Position numbers and translations under genes: made by a program
The notes under the pieces: model-generated
What the model saw: the letters and a program-made list of their open reading frames with translations, nothing else
What the model was told of the DNA's origin: nothing
Databases searched by the model: none
Shown: positions 53,487 to 61,262 of the stretch, piece after piece
Layout of the letters: the number at the start of each line of letters is the position of its first letter
Numbering within the stretch: position 1 is the first letter of the stretch
Source: Streptomyces tagetis
GTDB taxonomy: Bacteria > Actinomycetota > Actinomycetes > Streptomycetales > Streptomycetaceae
Length of the DNA stretch: 64,000 bases
Direction: 5' to 3'
Assembly: GCF_018069565.1 (NCBI RefSeq)
Contig: NZ_JAGPNL010000008.1
Span: 1-64,000, forward strand

Positions 53487-54344
53487 TCAGAGGCGGCAGG
53501 CGTGGATGGCCGTGGTGAGGATGGCCCGCGCGCCGATGGCGTACAGGTCGTCCATGATCCGCTGGGCGTTCTTGGAGGGCACCATGGCGCGGACGGCGAC
53601 CCAGCCCTCGTTGTGCAGCGGGGAGACGGTCGGGGACTCCAGGCCGGGGGTGAGCGCGACGGCCTTCTCCAACTGCTCGACCCGGCAGTCGTAGTCCATC
53701 ATCACGTAGGTGCGGGCGACCAGGACGCCCTGGAGGCGGCGGAGGAACTGCTGCACCTTCGGTTCGGCGTCCTCGTCCGCGGTGCCGCCGGTGCGGCGGA
53801 CCACGACCGCCTCGGAGGTCATGATCGGCTCGCCGATGATCTCCAGGCCGGCGTTGCGCAGCGAGGTGCCGGTCTCGACGACGTCGGCGATGACCTCGGC
53901 GACGCCCAGTTCGATGGCGGTCTCGACGGCGCCGTCGAGGTGGACGACGGAGGCGTCGATGCCGTGGTCGGCGAAGTGCTTGGCGACGATGCCCTCGTAG
54001 GAGGTGGCGACCGTCATGCCCGCCAGGTCCTCGATGCCGTTGGCGGTGCCCGGCTTGGTGGCGTAGTGGAAGGTGGAGCGGGCGAAGCCGAGCGGGAGGA
54101 TCTCCTCGGCCCGCGCCCCGGAGTCGACCAGCAGGTCCCGTCCGGTGATGCCGATGTCGAGGCGGCCGGAGGAGACGTAGATGGCGATGTCGCGGGGGCG
54201 GAGGTAGAAGAACTCGACCTCGTTGGTCGGGTCGACGATCCGCAGCTCTTTGGACTCGCGCCGCTGCTGGTAGCCGGCCTCATGCAGCATCTCCGCCGCA
54301 GGTCCTGAGAGGGAACCCTTGTTGGGGACGGCGATGCGCAGCAT
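53487..54344 (-). CDS. hisG: ATP phosphoribosyltransferase (long form)
   Basis: A 285-residue enzyme condensing ATP and PRPP, first step of histidine synthesis. The N-terminus RIAVPNKGSLSGPAAEML and the phosphoribosyl loop (ELGVAEVIADVVETGTSLRNAGL) are typical. The C-terminal domain (RTYVMMDYDCRVEQLEKAVALTPGL onward) is the regulatory ACT-like domain of the long form, so no HisZ is needed. It follows hisE by 53 bases in the rib-his operon. The remaining his genes are elsewhere. Confidence 0.97.
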   Translation of the reverse strand: MLRIAVPNKGSLSGPAAEMLHEAGYQQRRESKELRIVDPTNEVEFFYLRPRDIAIYVSSGRLDIGITGRDLLVDSGARAEEILPLGFARSTFHYATKPGTANGIEDLAGMTVATSYEGIVAKHFADHGIDASVVHLDGAVETAIELGVAEVIADVVETGTSLRNAGLEIIGEPIMTSEAVVVRRTGGTADEDAEPKVQQFLRRLQGVLVARTYVMMDYDCRVEQLEKAVALTPGLESPTVSPLHNEGWVAVRAMVPSKNAQRIMDDLYAIGARAILTTAIHACRL

Positions 54345-54397
54345 GAGGTCGGCTTCCTTCGCGTGAGTGGGGTGTACGGGGTCCTGCGGGGGTGCGG

Positions 54398-54670
54398 TCA
54401 GAGGTGGGCGTAGACGTCGTCCAGGGAGATGCCGCGGGCGACCATCATCACCTGGACGTGGTAGAGGAGCTGCGAGATCTCCTCCGCCGCCGCCTCCTTG
54501 CCCTCGTACTCGGCGGCCATCCAGACCTCGGCGGCCTCCTCGACGACCTTCTTGCCGATGGCGTGGACCCCCTTGTCCACGAGTTCGGCGGTGCGGGAGG
54601 TGGCGGGGTCCCCGTGGGCGGCCTTGTGCTGGAGCTCGGCGAACAGCTCCTCGAACGTCTTCTTGGACAT
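54398..54670 (-). CDS. hisE: Phosphoribosyl-ATP pyrophosphohydrolase
   Basis: A 90-residue MazG-type enzyme cleaving PR-ATP to PR-AMP, second step of histidine synthesis. The metal-binding motif KKVVEEAAEVWMAAEYEG (EExxE) is intact, with SQLLYHVQVMMVARGISLDDV after it. I prefer the ATG at 54670 (KKTFEELFAELQ) because this length is usual; a GTG 12 bases earlier is possible. No strong ribosome site is visible. The gene begins 13 bases after ribH, so translation may be coupled. Confidence 0.95.
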   Translation of the reverse strand: MSKKTFEELFAELQHKAAHGDPATSRTAELVDKGVHAIGKKVVEEAAEVWMAAEYEGKEAAAEEISQLLYHVQVMMVARGISLDDVYAHL

Positions 54671-54683
54671 GGTGGCGCCCACT

Positions 54684-55190
54684 TTACGCGGTGTGCCGGC
54701 CGGTCTGCCGCCACGGTTCGGATACCGAACGCAGGGTGGCCGCCGTGGCGACGGCCGCGGTCACCGCCTCGTGGCCCTTGTCCTCGCCGGAGCCCTCCAG
54801 TCCGGCGCGGTCCAGGGCCTGTTCCTCGGTGTCACAGGTGAGAACGCCGAAGCCGATGGGGACTCCGGTGTCGACGGAGACCTGGGTGAGGCCCTGGGTG
54901 ACGCCCTGGCACACGTAGTCGAAGTGCGGGGTGCCGCCGCGGATGACGACGCCGAGGGCGACGACGGCGTCGTAGCCGCGCCCGGCGAGGACCTTGGCGA
55001 CGACGGGGAGTTCGAAGCAGCCGGGGACCCGCAGCAGGGTCGGCTCGTCGATGCCCAGCTCGTGCAGGGCGCGCAGGGCGCCGTCCACGAGCCCGGCCAT
55101 CACCGTGTCGTGCCACTGGGCCGCGACGACGGCGACCCGCAGGTCCCCCACGTCGCGTACGGACAGTTCGGGTGCGCCCTTGCCGCTCAC
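54684..55190 (-). CDS. ribH: 6,7-dimethyl-8-ribityllumazine synthase
   Basis: A 168-residue lumazine synthase, which condenses the ribityl-pyrimidine with dihydroxybutanone phosphate to form the direct riboflavin precursor, in 60-mer or decamer shells. Active-site features: FELP (residues about 59-62), GVVIRGGTPHFDYVC with the catalytic His and GFGVLTCDTEEQA. GTG at 55190 follows GAGGAGACACGAGAAC. It is separated from ribBA by 135 bases with a tandem duplication. Expression is controlled by the FMN riboswitch at 58004-58130. Confidence 0.97.
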   Translation of the reverse strand: MSGKGAPELSVRDVGDLRVAVVAAQWHDTVMAGLVDGALRALHELGIDEPTLLRVPGCFELPVVAKVLAGRGYDAVVALGVVIRGGTPHFDYVCQGVTQGLTQVSVDTGVPIGFGVLTCDTEEQALDRAGLEGSGEDKGHEAVTAAVATAATLRSVSEPWRQTGRHTA

Positions 55191-55220
55191 GTTCTCGTGT
55201 CTCCTCGGTGCTGTGCCGCT

Positions 55221-55256
55221 CGGCGGCCGGTGGTGGTCCGGCGGCCGGTGGTGGTC
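55221..55256 (-). repeat. Exact 18-bp tandem duplication between ribBA and ribH
   Basis: Two contiguous exact copies of CGGCGGCCGGTGGTGGTC (55221-55238 and 55239-55256), followed by several diverged GGTGG/CCGGTGG words up to 55330. The spacer between ribBA and ribH is 135 bases, unusually long for this operon, and seems made of slipped repeats. Confidence 0.85.
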
Positions 55257-55325
55257 CGGGTGGTTCGCTGGTCCGGGTGGTCGGTCAGTGGCCGGTGGCC
55301 GGGTGTTCCGCGGGCGGGTGGCCGG

Positions 55326-56615
55326 TCACTGGTCGGTGCAGGTGGCCGCGGGGACCGTGTCCAGCCAGGGCAGGTCGTGGCCCATGCGGTCCCGCTTGGT
55401 GCGCAGGTAGCGGAGGTTGTGCTCGCCCGCCTGTATGGGCATCGGTTCGCGGTCGGTGACCTCGATGCCGTACCGGGTGAGGGCCGCCGCCTTGTCCGGG
55501 TTGTTGGTCAGCAGGCGGACGGCGCGGACGCCGAGGTCCCGCAGGATCTGCGCGCCGGCCCCGTAGTCCCGGGCGTCGGCGGGCAGGCCGAGTTCGAGGT
55601 TGGCGTCGAGGGTGTCCCGGCCGCGCTCCTGGAGTTCGTAGGCGCGCAGCTTGGACATGAGGCCGATGCCGCGGCCCTCGTGTCCGCGCAGGTAGACCAC
55701 GACGCCGCGGCCCTCGGTCTGGACGCGGTCGAGGGAGGCGTCGAGCTGGGGCCCGCAGTCGCAGCGCTGGGAGCCGAAGACGTCGCCGGTCAGGCACTCG
55801 GAGTGGAGCCGGACCAGGACGTCGCGGCCGTCGCCGAGGTCGCCGTGGACGAGGGCGACGTGCTCGACGCCGTCGACGGTGGAGCGGTAGCCGTACGCCG
55901 TGAACACGCCGTGCCGGGTGGGGAGGCTGACCTCCGCCTCGCGGCGCACGGTCGGGTCGGCGGCACGGCGGTAGGCGACCAGGTCCTCGATGGAGATGAT
56001 CGTCAGGCCGTGCTTGCGGGCGAACGGGACGAGTTCGGGCAGCCGCAGCATGCGGCCGTCCTCGCCGGCGATCTCGACGATGGCCCCGGCCGGGCGCAGT
56101 CCGGCGAGGCGGGCGAGGTCGACGGCGGCCTCGGTGTGGCCGTTGCGGGCGAGGACGCCGCCGGGGCGGGCGCGCAGCGGGAAGACGTGCCCGGGGCGGA
56201 CCAGGTCGTCCGGGCGGGCGGTGCCGCCGGCCAGGAGCCGCAGGGTGGTGGCGCGGTCGTCGGCGGAGATGCCGGTGGTCACGCCGTGGGCGGCGGAGGC
56301 GTCGACCGAGACGGTGAACGCGGTCCGCATGGACTCGGTGTTGTCCTCGACCATCTGCGGCAGCCGGAGCCGGTCCAGTTCCTCGCCCTCCATGGGGGCG
56401 CAGATCAGGCCGCGGCACTCGCTCATCATGAAGGCGACGATCTCCTCGGTCGCCTTCTCGGCGGCGATGACGAGGTCGCCCTCGTTCTCGCGGTCCTCGT
56501 CGTCGACGACGACCACCGGGCGTCCGGCGGCGATGTCGGCGATGGCCTGCTCGATCGGGTCGAGCCGCAGGTCGTCGAAGCCGCCGGGGCCGTCGACGGC
56601 GGGGATGGTGCTCAT
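55326..56615 (-). CDS. ribBA: Bifunctional DHBP synthase / GTP cyclohydrolase II
   Basis: A 429-residue fused enzyme making both riboflavin precursors. The RibB half (about 1-205) has DDEDRENEGDL at 38-48 and the HTEAAVDLARLAGL segment; the RibA half has the zinc cysteines Cys274, Cys285 and Cys287 (SECLTGDVFGSQRCDCG) and YLRGHEGRGIGLMSK. The ATG at 56615 overlaps the ribM stop. Both active sites look intact. Under the FMN riboswitch. Confidence 0.97.
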   Translation of the reverse strand: MSTIPAVDGPGGFDDLRLDPIEQAIADIAAGRPVVVVDDEDRENEGDLVIAAEKATEEIVAFMMSECRGLICAPMEGEELDRLRLPQMVEDNTESMRTAFTVSVDASAAHGVTTGISADDRATTLRLLAGGTARPDDLVRPGHVFPLRARPGGVLARNGHTEAAVDLARLAGLRPAGAIVEIAGEDGRMLRLPELVPFARKHGLTIISIEDLVAYRRAADPTVRREAEVSLPTRHGVFTAYGYRSTVDGVEHVALVHGDLGDGRDVLVRLHSECLTGDVFGSQRCDCGPQLDASLDRVQTEGRGVVVYLRGHEGRGIGLMSKLRAYELQERGRDTLDANLELGLPADARDYGAGAQILRDLGVRAVRLLTNNPDKAAALTRYGIEVTDREPMPIQAGEHNLRYLRTKRDRMGHDLPWLDTVPAATCTDQ

Positions 56616-57256
56616 GCGGGCACTCCTTCCGGGACGGGCCGCGCGACCTCGCGGGAGCGCAGCCACCAGTCGCGCATGCCCCACAGGACGAGTGCGCCGT
56701 ACAGGATGTAGACGAAGCCGGAGAAGGCGAAGCCGTTGGCGAAGTTCAGCGGCACGCCGACGAGGTCGACCAGGAGCCAGGCGAACCAGAACTCGACCAT
56801 GCCGCGGGCCTGCGCGTACATGGCGACGACGGTGCCGACGAAGATGTACGCGTCCGGCCAGGGGTCCCAGGACAGGGCCGGGACGGCGGTGAACAGGCCG
56901 CCGACGGCGAGGGTGCCGAGGGCGGCGCCGGCGAGCAGCGCGCCGCGCTCGCGCCAGGTGGCGAAGCGGACGGCGATGGAGCCGTCCTGCGCCTGGCGGC
57001 GGCCTCGGGTCCAGGCCCGCCAGCCGAAGGCGGCGACGACCATGACGACGATCTGCTTGCCCGCGCTGCCGGAGAGGTGGGCGGTGGCGAAGGCCGTGAA
57101 GAGGATGACGCCGGAGAGGAACTGGGCGGGCCAGGTCCACACCGAGCGCCGCCAGCCGAGGGCGAGGGCGAGCAGGCCGATCACGTTGCCGATCATGTCC
57201 GACCACTTGATGTGCTGGTCGAACAGCGTGAACGCCTCGGAGTTGAGCCAGTTCAC
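56612..57256 (-). CDS. ribM: Riboflavin transporter RibM (PnuC family)
   Basis: A 214-residue PnuC-family membrane protein with about seven segments (GNVIGLLALALGWRRSVWTWPAQFLSG, KQIVVMVVAAFGWRAW, GMVEFWFAWLLVDLVGVPLNF). PnuC members carry nicotinamide riboside, but a copy inside an FMN-riboswitch rib operon corresponds to RibM, shown in Streptomyces davaonensis and Corynebacterium to carry riboflavin. It overlaps ribE upstream and ribBA downstream by 4 bases each. Confidence 0.92.
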   Translation of the reverse strand: MNWLNSEAFTLFDQHIKWSDMIGNVIGLLALALGWRRSVWTWPAQFLSGVILFTAFATAHLSGSAGKQIVVMVVAAFGWRAWTRGRRQAQDGSIAVRFATWRERGALLAGAALGTLAVGGLFTAVPALSWDPWPDAYIFVGTVVAMYAQARGMVEFWFAWLLVDLVGVPLNFANGFAFSGFVYILYGALVLWGMRDWWLRSREVARPVPEGVPA

Positions 57257-57855
57257 CGCGGGTCCCCCTGTCCGGCGAGGAGCCGCTCGACGTACTTGGC
57301 GATGATGTCGACCTCGAGGTTGACCGGGTCGCCGGGCTGCTTCAGGCCGAGGGTGGTCAGGGCGAGGGTGGTGGGGATGAGGCTGACGGTGAAGAAGTCC
57401 GGGCCGGCCTCGACGACGGTGAGGCTGATGCCGTCGACGGTGATGGAGCCCTTGTCGACGACGTAGCGGGCGAGGCCGGCGGGCAGGGAGATCTTCACGA
57501 CCTCCCAGTGCTCGGAGGGCTCGCGCTCAAGGATCTCGCCGGTGCCGTCGACGTGGCCCTGCACGATGTGGCCGCCGAGGCGGTCGCCGACGGCGGTGGG
57601 GCGTTCCAGGTTGACCCGGGAGCCGACGGCGAGGGCGCCGAGGCTGGAGCGGTTCAGGGTCTCGGCCATCACGTCGGCGGTGAACTCGTCGCCCTCGTGG
57701 TCGACGACGGTCAGGCACACGCCGTTGACGGCGATGGAGTCGCCGTGGGCGGCGCCCTGGGTGACGACGGGGCCGCGCAGACGGAAGCGACAGGCGTCGT
57801 CGAGGGTCTCGACGGCGGTGATCTCGCCCAGCTCTTCGACGATTCCGGTGAACAC
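57253..57855 (-). CDS. ribE: Riboflavin synthase alpha chain
   Basis: A 200-residue enzyme dismutating two ribityllumazines to riboflavin. Two lumazine-binding repeats are clear: FTGIVEELGEI with VNGVCLTVV, and GHIVQGHVDGTGEI with VDGISLTVVEAG. GTG at 57855 was chosen since the family starts MFTGIVEELG and AGGAGG lies 9 bases upstream. It is the first gene of the operon, 148 bases below the FMN riboswitch, and overlaps ribM. Confidence 0.96.
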   Translation of the reverse strand: MFTGIVEELGEITAVETLDDACRFRLRGPVVTQGAAHGDSIAVNGVCLTVVDHEGDEFTADVMAETLNRSSLGALAVGSRVNLERPTAVGDRLGGHIVQGHVDGTGEILEREPSEHWEVVKISLPAGLARYVVDKGSITVDGISLTVVEAGPDFFTVSLIPTTLALTTLGLKQPGDPVNLEVDIIAKYVERLLAGQGDPR

Positions 57856-58003
57856 TTCCCGGGTCCTCCTGCCTCTTCGGGCACGGACTCCGGGGCTGTC
57901 GGAACGACAGAAAGAACGAGCAGGACACCCGGGCGACACCGGACGGGACCCCGCGCGCGGCGGACGCCCCAGACTCGGCGGCGCGCACGAAGGCCCGCTC
58001 GCC

Positions 58004-58130
58004 GCGCACTGCCTCCCATCCGGACTTTAACCGTCGGTCCAGGAATTTCACCTGGTCAACCGGCCGCTGGAGGCGACCGGGTCGCGGACTGTAACCGCCG
58101 GTTCGGACTTTCACCGACCCCGGAGTGCGC
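58004..58130 (-). promoter_or_regulatory. FMN riboswitch (RFN element)
   Basis: Read on the minus strand, the RFN consensus is complete: closing stem GCGCACT (58130-58124) with AGTGCGC (58010-58004), GGGGTCGGTGAAAGTCCGAAC, CGGCGGTTACAGTCCGCGAC, then GACCAGGTGAAATTCCTGGACC, GACGGTTAAAGTCCGG and GATGGGAGGCAGTGCG. It precedes ribE by 148 bases and should repress ribE-ribM-ribBA-ribH (and probably hisE-hisG) when FMN is plentiful. The promoter just upstream, near 58136-58165, is not clearly recognisable. Confidence 0.97.
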
Positions 58131-58226
58131 TGCTTCTGGTACAGGGTCAGTGTGCCACGACCACGGCTCGCCCATGCGGGTGATGCGTGTGGAGTGGCTC
58201 ACAGCGCCCGAGTTGGTCCGTACCTA

Positions 58227-58256
58227 TTGACGCACTGGTCTAGTCCTCTCTAGGTT
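58227..58256 (+). promoter_or_regulatory. Orphan DasR-controlled chitinase-type promoter
   Basis: TTGACG (58227-58232)-N18-TAGGTT (58251-58256) encloses the dre-like 16-mer ACTGGTCTAGTCCTCT (58234-58249), the same design as the chiD promoter. No chitinase follows. In S. coelicolor the gene after the riboflavin cluster at this place is a family-18 chitinase (chiI). The 365 bases up to the next start (58622) contain no recognisable chitinase remnant and no signal peptide frame. It may drive the NAD(P)-binding protein gene or be a relic. Confidence 0.85.
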
Positions 58257-58621
58257 CAGCGGCACGGAACCCCCACGACGTCCGGAGGCCCGGCCTGCCT
58301 CCGCGGCCGTCCCGCCTCCGGGAACGACCGGCCCGGCGGCGGTGACGACGGCCCTTGCCCGCCGCCGGGCCTCCCAGACGCCGGCGCCCTGCCCCGCCGC
58401 CCTGCCCCGCCGCACGGCCCCTTCCGGCCGGTGGTCCGGCCGTCCGCGCCGGGCTGCGCCGTCCGGCCGCCGCGGTGAGACTGGGACGCGTACGGCGCCG
58501 GTCCGCGCGGTCCCCCGGAACCCGGGGACGCCCCCGCGTGTCACATCCGCACCGGCCGGTCCGTCCCGCGGAGACACGGCGCTCCGTCCGGGAGCGTCCG
58601 CGTCCGAAGGGACTGAACAGC

Positions 58622-59380
58622 ATGAGCACGATCCTGGTCACCGGCGGCACCGGCACGCTCGGCCGGCTCGTCACCGAGCGGCTGCGCGAACGGGGCCACG
58701 AGGTACGAGTGCTGAGCCGCCGTGCCCAGCCCTACGCCGTCGACCTGCGCGAGGGCGGCACCGCCCTGGACACGGCGCTGGAGGGCGTGGACACGGTCGT
58801 GCACTGCGCCAGTTCGCCCCGGGGCGGCGACGAACAGGCGGCGGCGAACCTGATCGCGGCGGCGCGGCGGGCCGGGACGCGGCACCTGGTGTACATCTCG
58901 ATCGTCGGCGTCGACCGGGTCCCGATGGGTTACTACGGGGCGAAGCTGGCGGTGGAGCGGCTGGTCGAGGAGTCGGGGCTCGGCTGGACGGTACTGCGGG
59001 CGACGCAGTTCCACGAACTGGTGACGGAGGTGCTGCGGATGCTGTCCAAGCCGCCGGTGATGCCGCTGCCGGCCGGGGTCTCCGACCAGCCGGTCGAGGT
59101 GGCGGAGGTCGCCGACCGGCTCGCCGAACTGGCGGGCGGTGAACCGGCCGGGCGCGTCCCCGACCTGGGCGGCCCCGAGGTGCGCACGCTGGAGTCGCTG
59201 GCCCGCGCCTATCTGGCGGCGACGGGGCGGCGGCGGGTCCTGGTCCGGGTGCCGCTGGCGGGGAAGGCGTACCGCGGCTTCCGCACGGGGGGTCATCTGG
59301 CACCGGAACGGGCGGTCGGCAAGCGGACGTTCGAGGAGTACCTGGCCGGGCGGTTCGGGGACCGAGGGGGAAGGGCGTAG
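58622..59380 (+). CDS. NAD(P)-binding protein (atypical SDR, NmrA-like)
   Basis: A 252-residue Rossmann-fold protein. The dinucleotide-binding loop is TGGTGTLGRLV (residues 7-17), then VVHCASSPRGGDEQAAANLI and ISIVGVDRVPMGYYGAKLAVERL, which keeps the YxxxK pair of the SDR family. WTVLRATQFHELV and a short C-terminal part suit NmrA/complex I-type atypical SDRs. Substrate unknown. AAGGGACTG lies upstream of the ATG. The nearest promoter seen is the orphan DasR-type one at 58227, 366 bases away. Confidence 0.9.
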   Translation: MSTILVTGGTGTLGRLVTERLRERGHEVRVLSRRAQPYAVDLREGGTALDTALEGVDTVVHCASSPRGGDEQAAANLIAAARRAGTRHLVYISIVGVDRVPMGYYGAKLAVERLVEESGLGWTVLRATQFHELVTEVLRMLSKPPVMPLPAGVSDQPVEVAEVADRLAELAGGEPAGRVPDLGGPEVRTLESLARAYLAATGRRRVLVRVPLAGKAYRGFRTGGHLAPERAVGKRTFEEYLAGRFGDRGGRA

Positions 59381-59426
59381 GACTCCCTACGGCTCTCGCC
59401 GCCCAGGGGGGCGGGAGGCGGCGGGG

Positions 59427-59530
59427 GCGGAGGGCCGGCGCGGGCGGAGGGCCGGCGCGGACGGTGGCGGGGCGGGAGGCGGCGGGCACGGTGGGCCGTC
59501 GCGGACGGTGGCGGGGCGGGAGGCGGCGGG
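59427..59530. repeat. Direct repeats between the SDR and ROK genes
   Basis: A 30-base sequence starting GCGGACGGTGG occurs exactly twice (59457-59486 and 59501-59530), and GCGGAGGGCCGGCGCG twice in tandem just before (59427-59459). The 186-base gap between the convergent genes is nearly pure G/C with strong strand bias. No terminator hairpin is seen. Confidence 0.75.
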
Positions 59531-59566
59531 GCGGGAGGCCGGTCCCGGGGACCACCGTCAGGGCAC

Positions 59567-61114
59567 TCACGGCGCGAACAACTCGTCCTGGGCACGGTCG
59601 CGGGCGGTGAGCAGGGCACCCCGCAGGACGGCACCGCCGCCGAGGGCGGTGGGCCGGACCTCGGTGGCCAGCGGCGACATCCGGTCCAGCCGGTCCTGCA
59701 CGCGGACGGCGAGGGCCTCGCCCCCGGCCCGGCCGATCTCGCCCGCCAGCACCAGGCATCCGGGGTCCAGCACCGAGACGACGGCGGCGGCGCCGAGGGC
59801 GATCCGGTGGGCGAGGTCGTCGAGGAAGCGCCCGGCGGCGGGGTCGGCGCCGAGGTCCCGGACCGCCGCCCGGACCAGCACGGCGGCCCGCGGCTCGGGC
59901 TCGACGACGCCCTCCGGTGACAGCGGCGCGGGCGCCTCACGGGGACCGGTACTCACCCCGGGCCGCGCGGGGTCACCGCCGCGGGTCCCGGGCCAGGTGG
60001 GGTCACTCACGCGGGTCCCGTGCCTGGCGGGGGCACCGGTGCTCACCCCGGGCCCGGCGGGGTCACCTACGGCGGTCCGGCGTTCACCGGGCCCACCGCC
60101 ACTCGCCCCTTGCCCGGCAGGGCCACCGCCGCTCACCCCGGGCCAGGTGGGTTCACTTACGCCGCTCCCGGGCCCGGCAAGGCCACCGGCACTCCCCCCG
60201 GGCCCGGCAAGGCCACCGGCGCTCCCCCCGGGCCCGGCAGGGCCACCCGCGCTCACCGCGTCCTCTCCGGGACCGGCGTTCACCCCGTGCTCGGCGGCCA
60301 GCGCCGTCACCGCCGCCGCGCCGGCCAGCGAGTGGAAGCCGCCGTGGCAGTCGCCGGACGACGGCAGGCCCCCGACGCCCGGCACCGGCAGGAAGCCGAT
60401 CTCGCCCGCGCCGCCGGAGACGCCCCGCCGCAGCGTGCCGTCGAGGACCACCCCGGCGCCGATGCCGAGGCCGAGCCAGAGCAGGACGAAGGTGTCCCGG
60501 TCCCGGGCCGCCCCGTCGCGCTGCTCGGCGAGGGCGGCGAGGTTGGTCTCGTTCTCGACGCCGATCCGCGCCGCCGGGAACCGTTCCTGGAGCGCCGCCA
60601 CCAGTTGCCGGTGCCACGCGGGCAGGCCCGAGGAGTCCCGGAGTTCGCCGACGGCCGGGTCGATCAGGCCGGGCGCCCCGATGGCGACCGTGTGCAGCCG
60701 CTCGGCCCCGGCCTCCTTCACCGCCCGCTCGACCAGCGTCACCGCCCGCTCCACCGCGGGCCCGGTACGGGTGTCGTCGCCGATCGGCACGGACGCCTCG
60801 GCGAGCACGCGGCCGAGCAGGTCGGAGACGAGCACGGCGACGCTCCCGGTGCGCACGTCGAGGGCGGCGAGGTGGGCCCGGTCCGCGACGATGCCGTACA
60901 GCTTGGCGTTCGGGCCGCGGCGCTGCTCGCGGGACTCCCCCGCCACCTCGATCAGCCCGGCGACGGTGAGGCGTTCGACGAGGTCGGCGACGGTGGGCCG
61001 GGACAAGCCGGTGAGCTGCTTCAGCCGCGCCGCCGTCAGCGGGCCCTCCTGCTGGAGCAGGCGCAGGGCGAGCCGGTCGTTGAGGGCCCGTGCGGTGCTC
61101 GGGGATGCGGCCAT
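59567..61114 (-). CDS. ROK-family transcriptional regulator with a repeat insertion
   Basis: A 515-residue repressor. An N-terminal winged helix (residues 15-65; PLTAARLKQLTGLSRPTVADLVERL) precedes an ROK sugar-kinase-like domain with GLGIGAGVVLDGTLRRG. The usual zinc motif CxCGxxGCxE is replaced by DCHGGFHSLAG. Residues 281-401 are an insertion made of ten Gly/Pro-rich decapeptides, after which the ROK domain resumes (AAVLVRAAVRDLG). Without the insert the length (about 395) is normal. ATG at 61114. It is divergent from an MFS gene and an operator at 61166-61188 lies between. Confidence 0.88.
   Translation of the reverse strand: MAASPSTARALNDRLALRLLQQEGPLTAARLKQLTGLSRPTVADLVERLTVAGLIEVAGESREQRRGPNAKLYGIVADRAHLAALDVRTGSVAVLVSDLLGRVLAEASVPIGDDTRTGPAVERAVTLVERAVKEAGAERLHTVAIGAPGLIDPAVGELRDSSGLPAWHRQLVAALQERFPAARIGVENETNLAALAEQRDGAARDRDTFVLLWLGLGIGAGVVLDGTLRRGVSGGAGEIGFLPVPGVGGLPSSGDCHGGFHSLAGAAAVTALAAEHGVNAGPGEDAVSAGGPAGPGGSAGGLAGPGGSAGGLAGPGSGVSEPTWPGVSGGGPAGQGASGGGPGERRTAVGDPAGPGVSTGAPARHGTRVSDPTWPGTRGGDPARPGVSTGPREAPAPLSPEGVVEPEPRAAVLVRAAVRDLGADPAAGRFLDDLAHRIALGAAAVVSVLDPGCLVLAGEIGRAGGEALAVRVQDRLDRMSPLATEVRPTALGGGAVLRGALLTARDRAQDELFAP
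59912..60274 (-). repeat. 30-bp minisatellite inside the ROK gene
   Basis: About ten degenerate 30-base units, in frame, each encoding a decapeptide of the type GGPAGPGGSA, SEPTWPGVSG or GDPAGPGVST. The outer copies near 60190-60250 are the most alike; the inner ones are diverged. The block splits the ROK domain without breaking the frame. Confidence 0.88.
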
Positions 61115-61165
61115 GCCGGGAATCCTCCCAGATCGTCGGCGGGGCGAGGACGTGACCGTCACTAT

Positions 61166-61188
61166 CTATCAGGCAGGGTTCCTGATAG
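61166..61188. promoter_or_regulatory. Operator candidate between ROK regulator and MFS gene
   Basis: CTATCAGG-N7-CCTGATAG is a perfect 8-bp inverted repeat in an AT-richer island, 52 bases before the regulator start and 75 bases before the transporter start. ROK/NagC-type repressors bind such AT-rich palindromes; autoregulation and control of the transporter are inferred. Confidence 0.65.
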
Positions 61189-61262
61189 TTTACCGCGCGG
61201 CGCGGACCCCGGTACGGAGGGCCCGTGGCGACCGGAGGACACGGGGAGAGGGAGGGCCGGGC

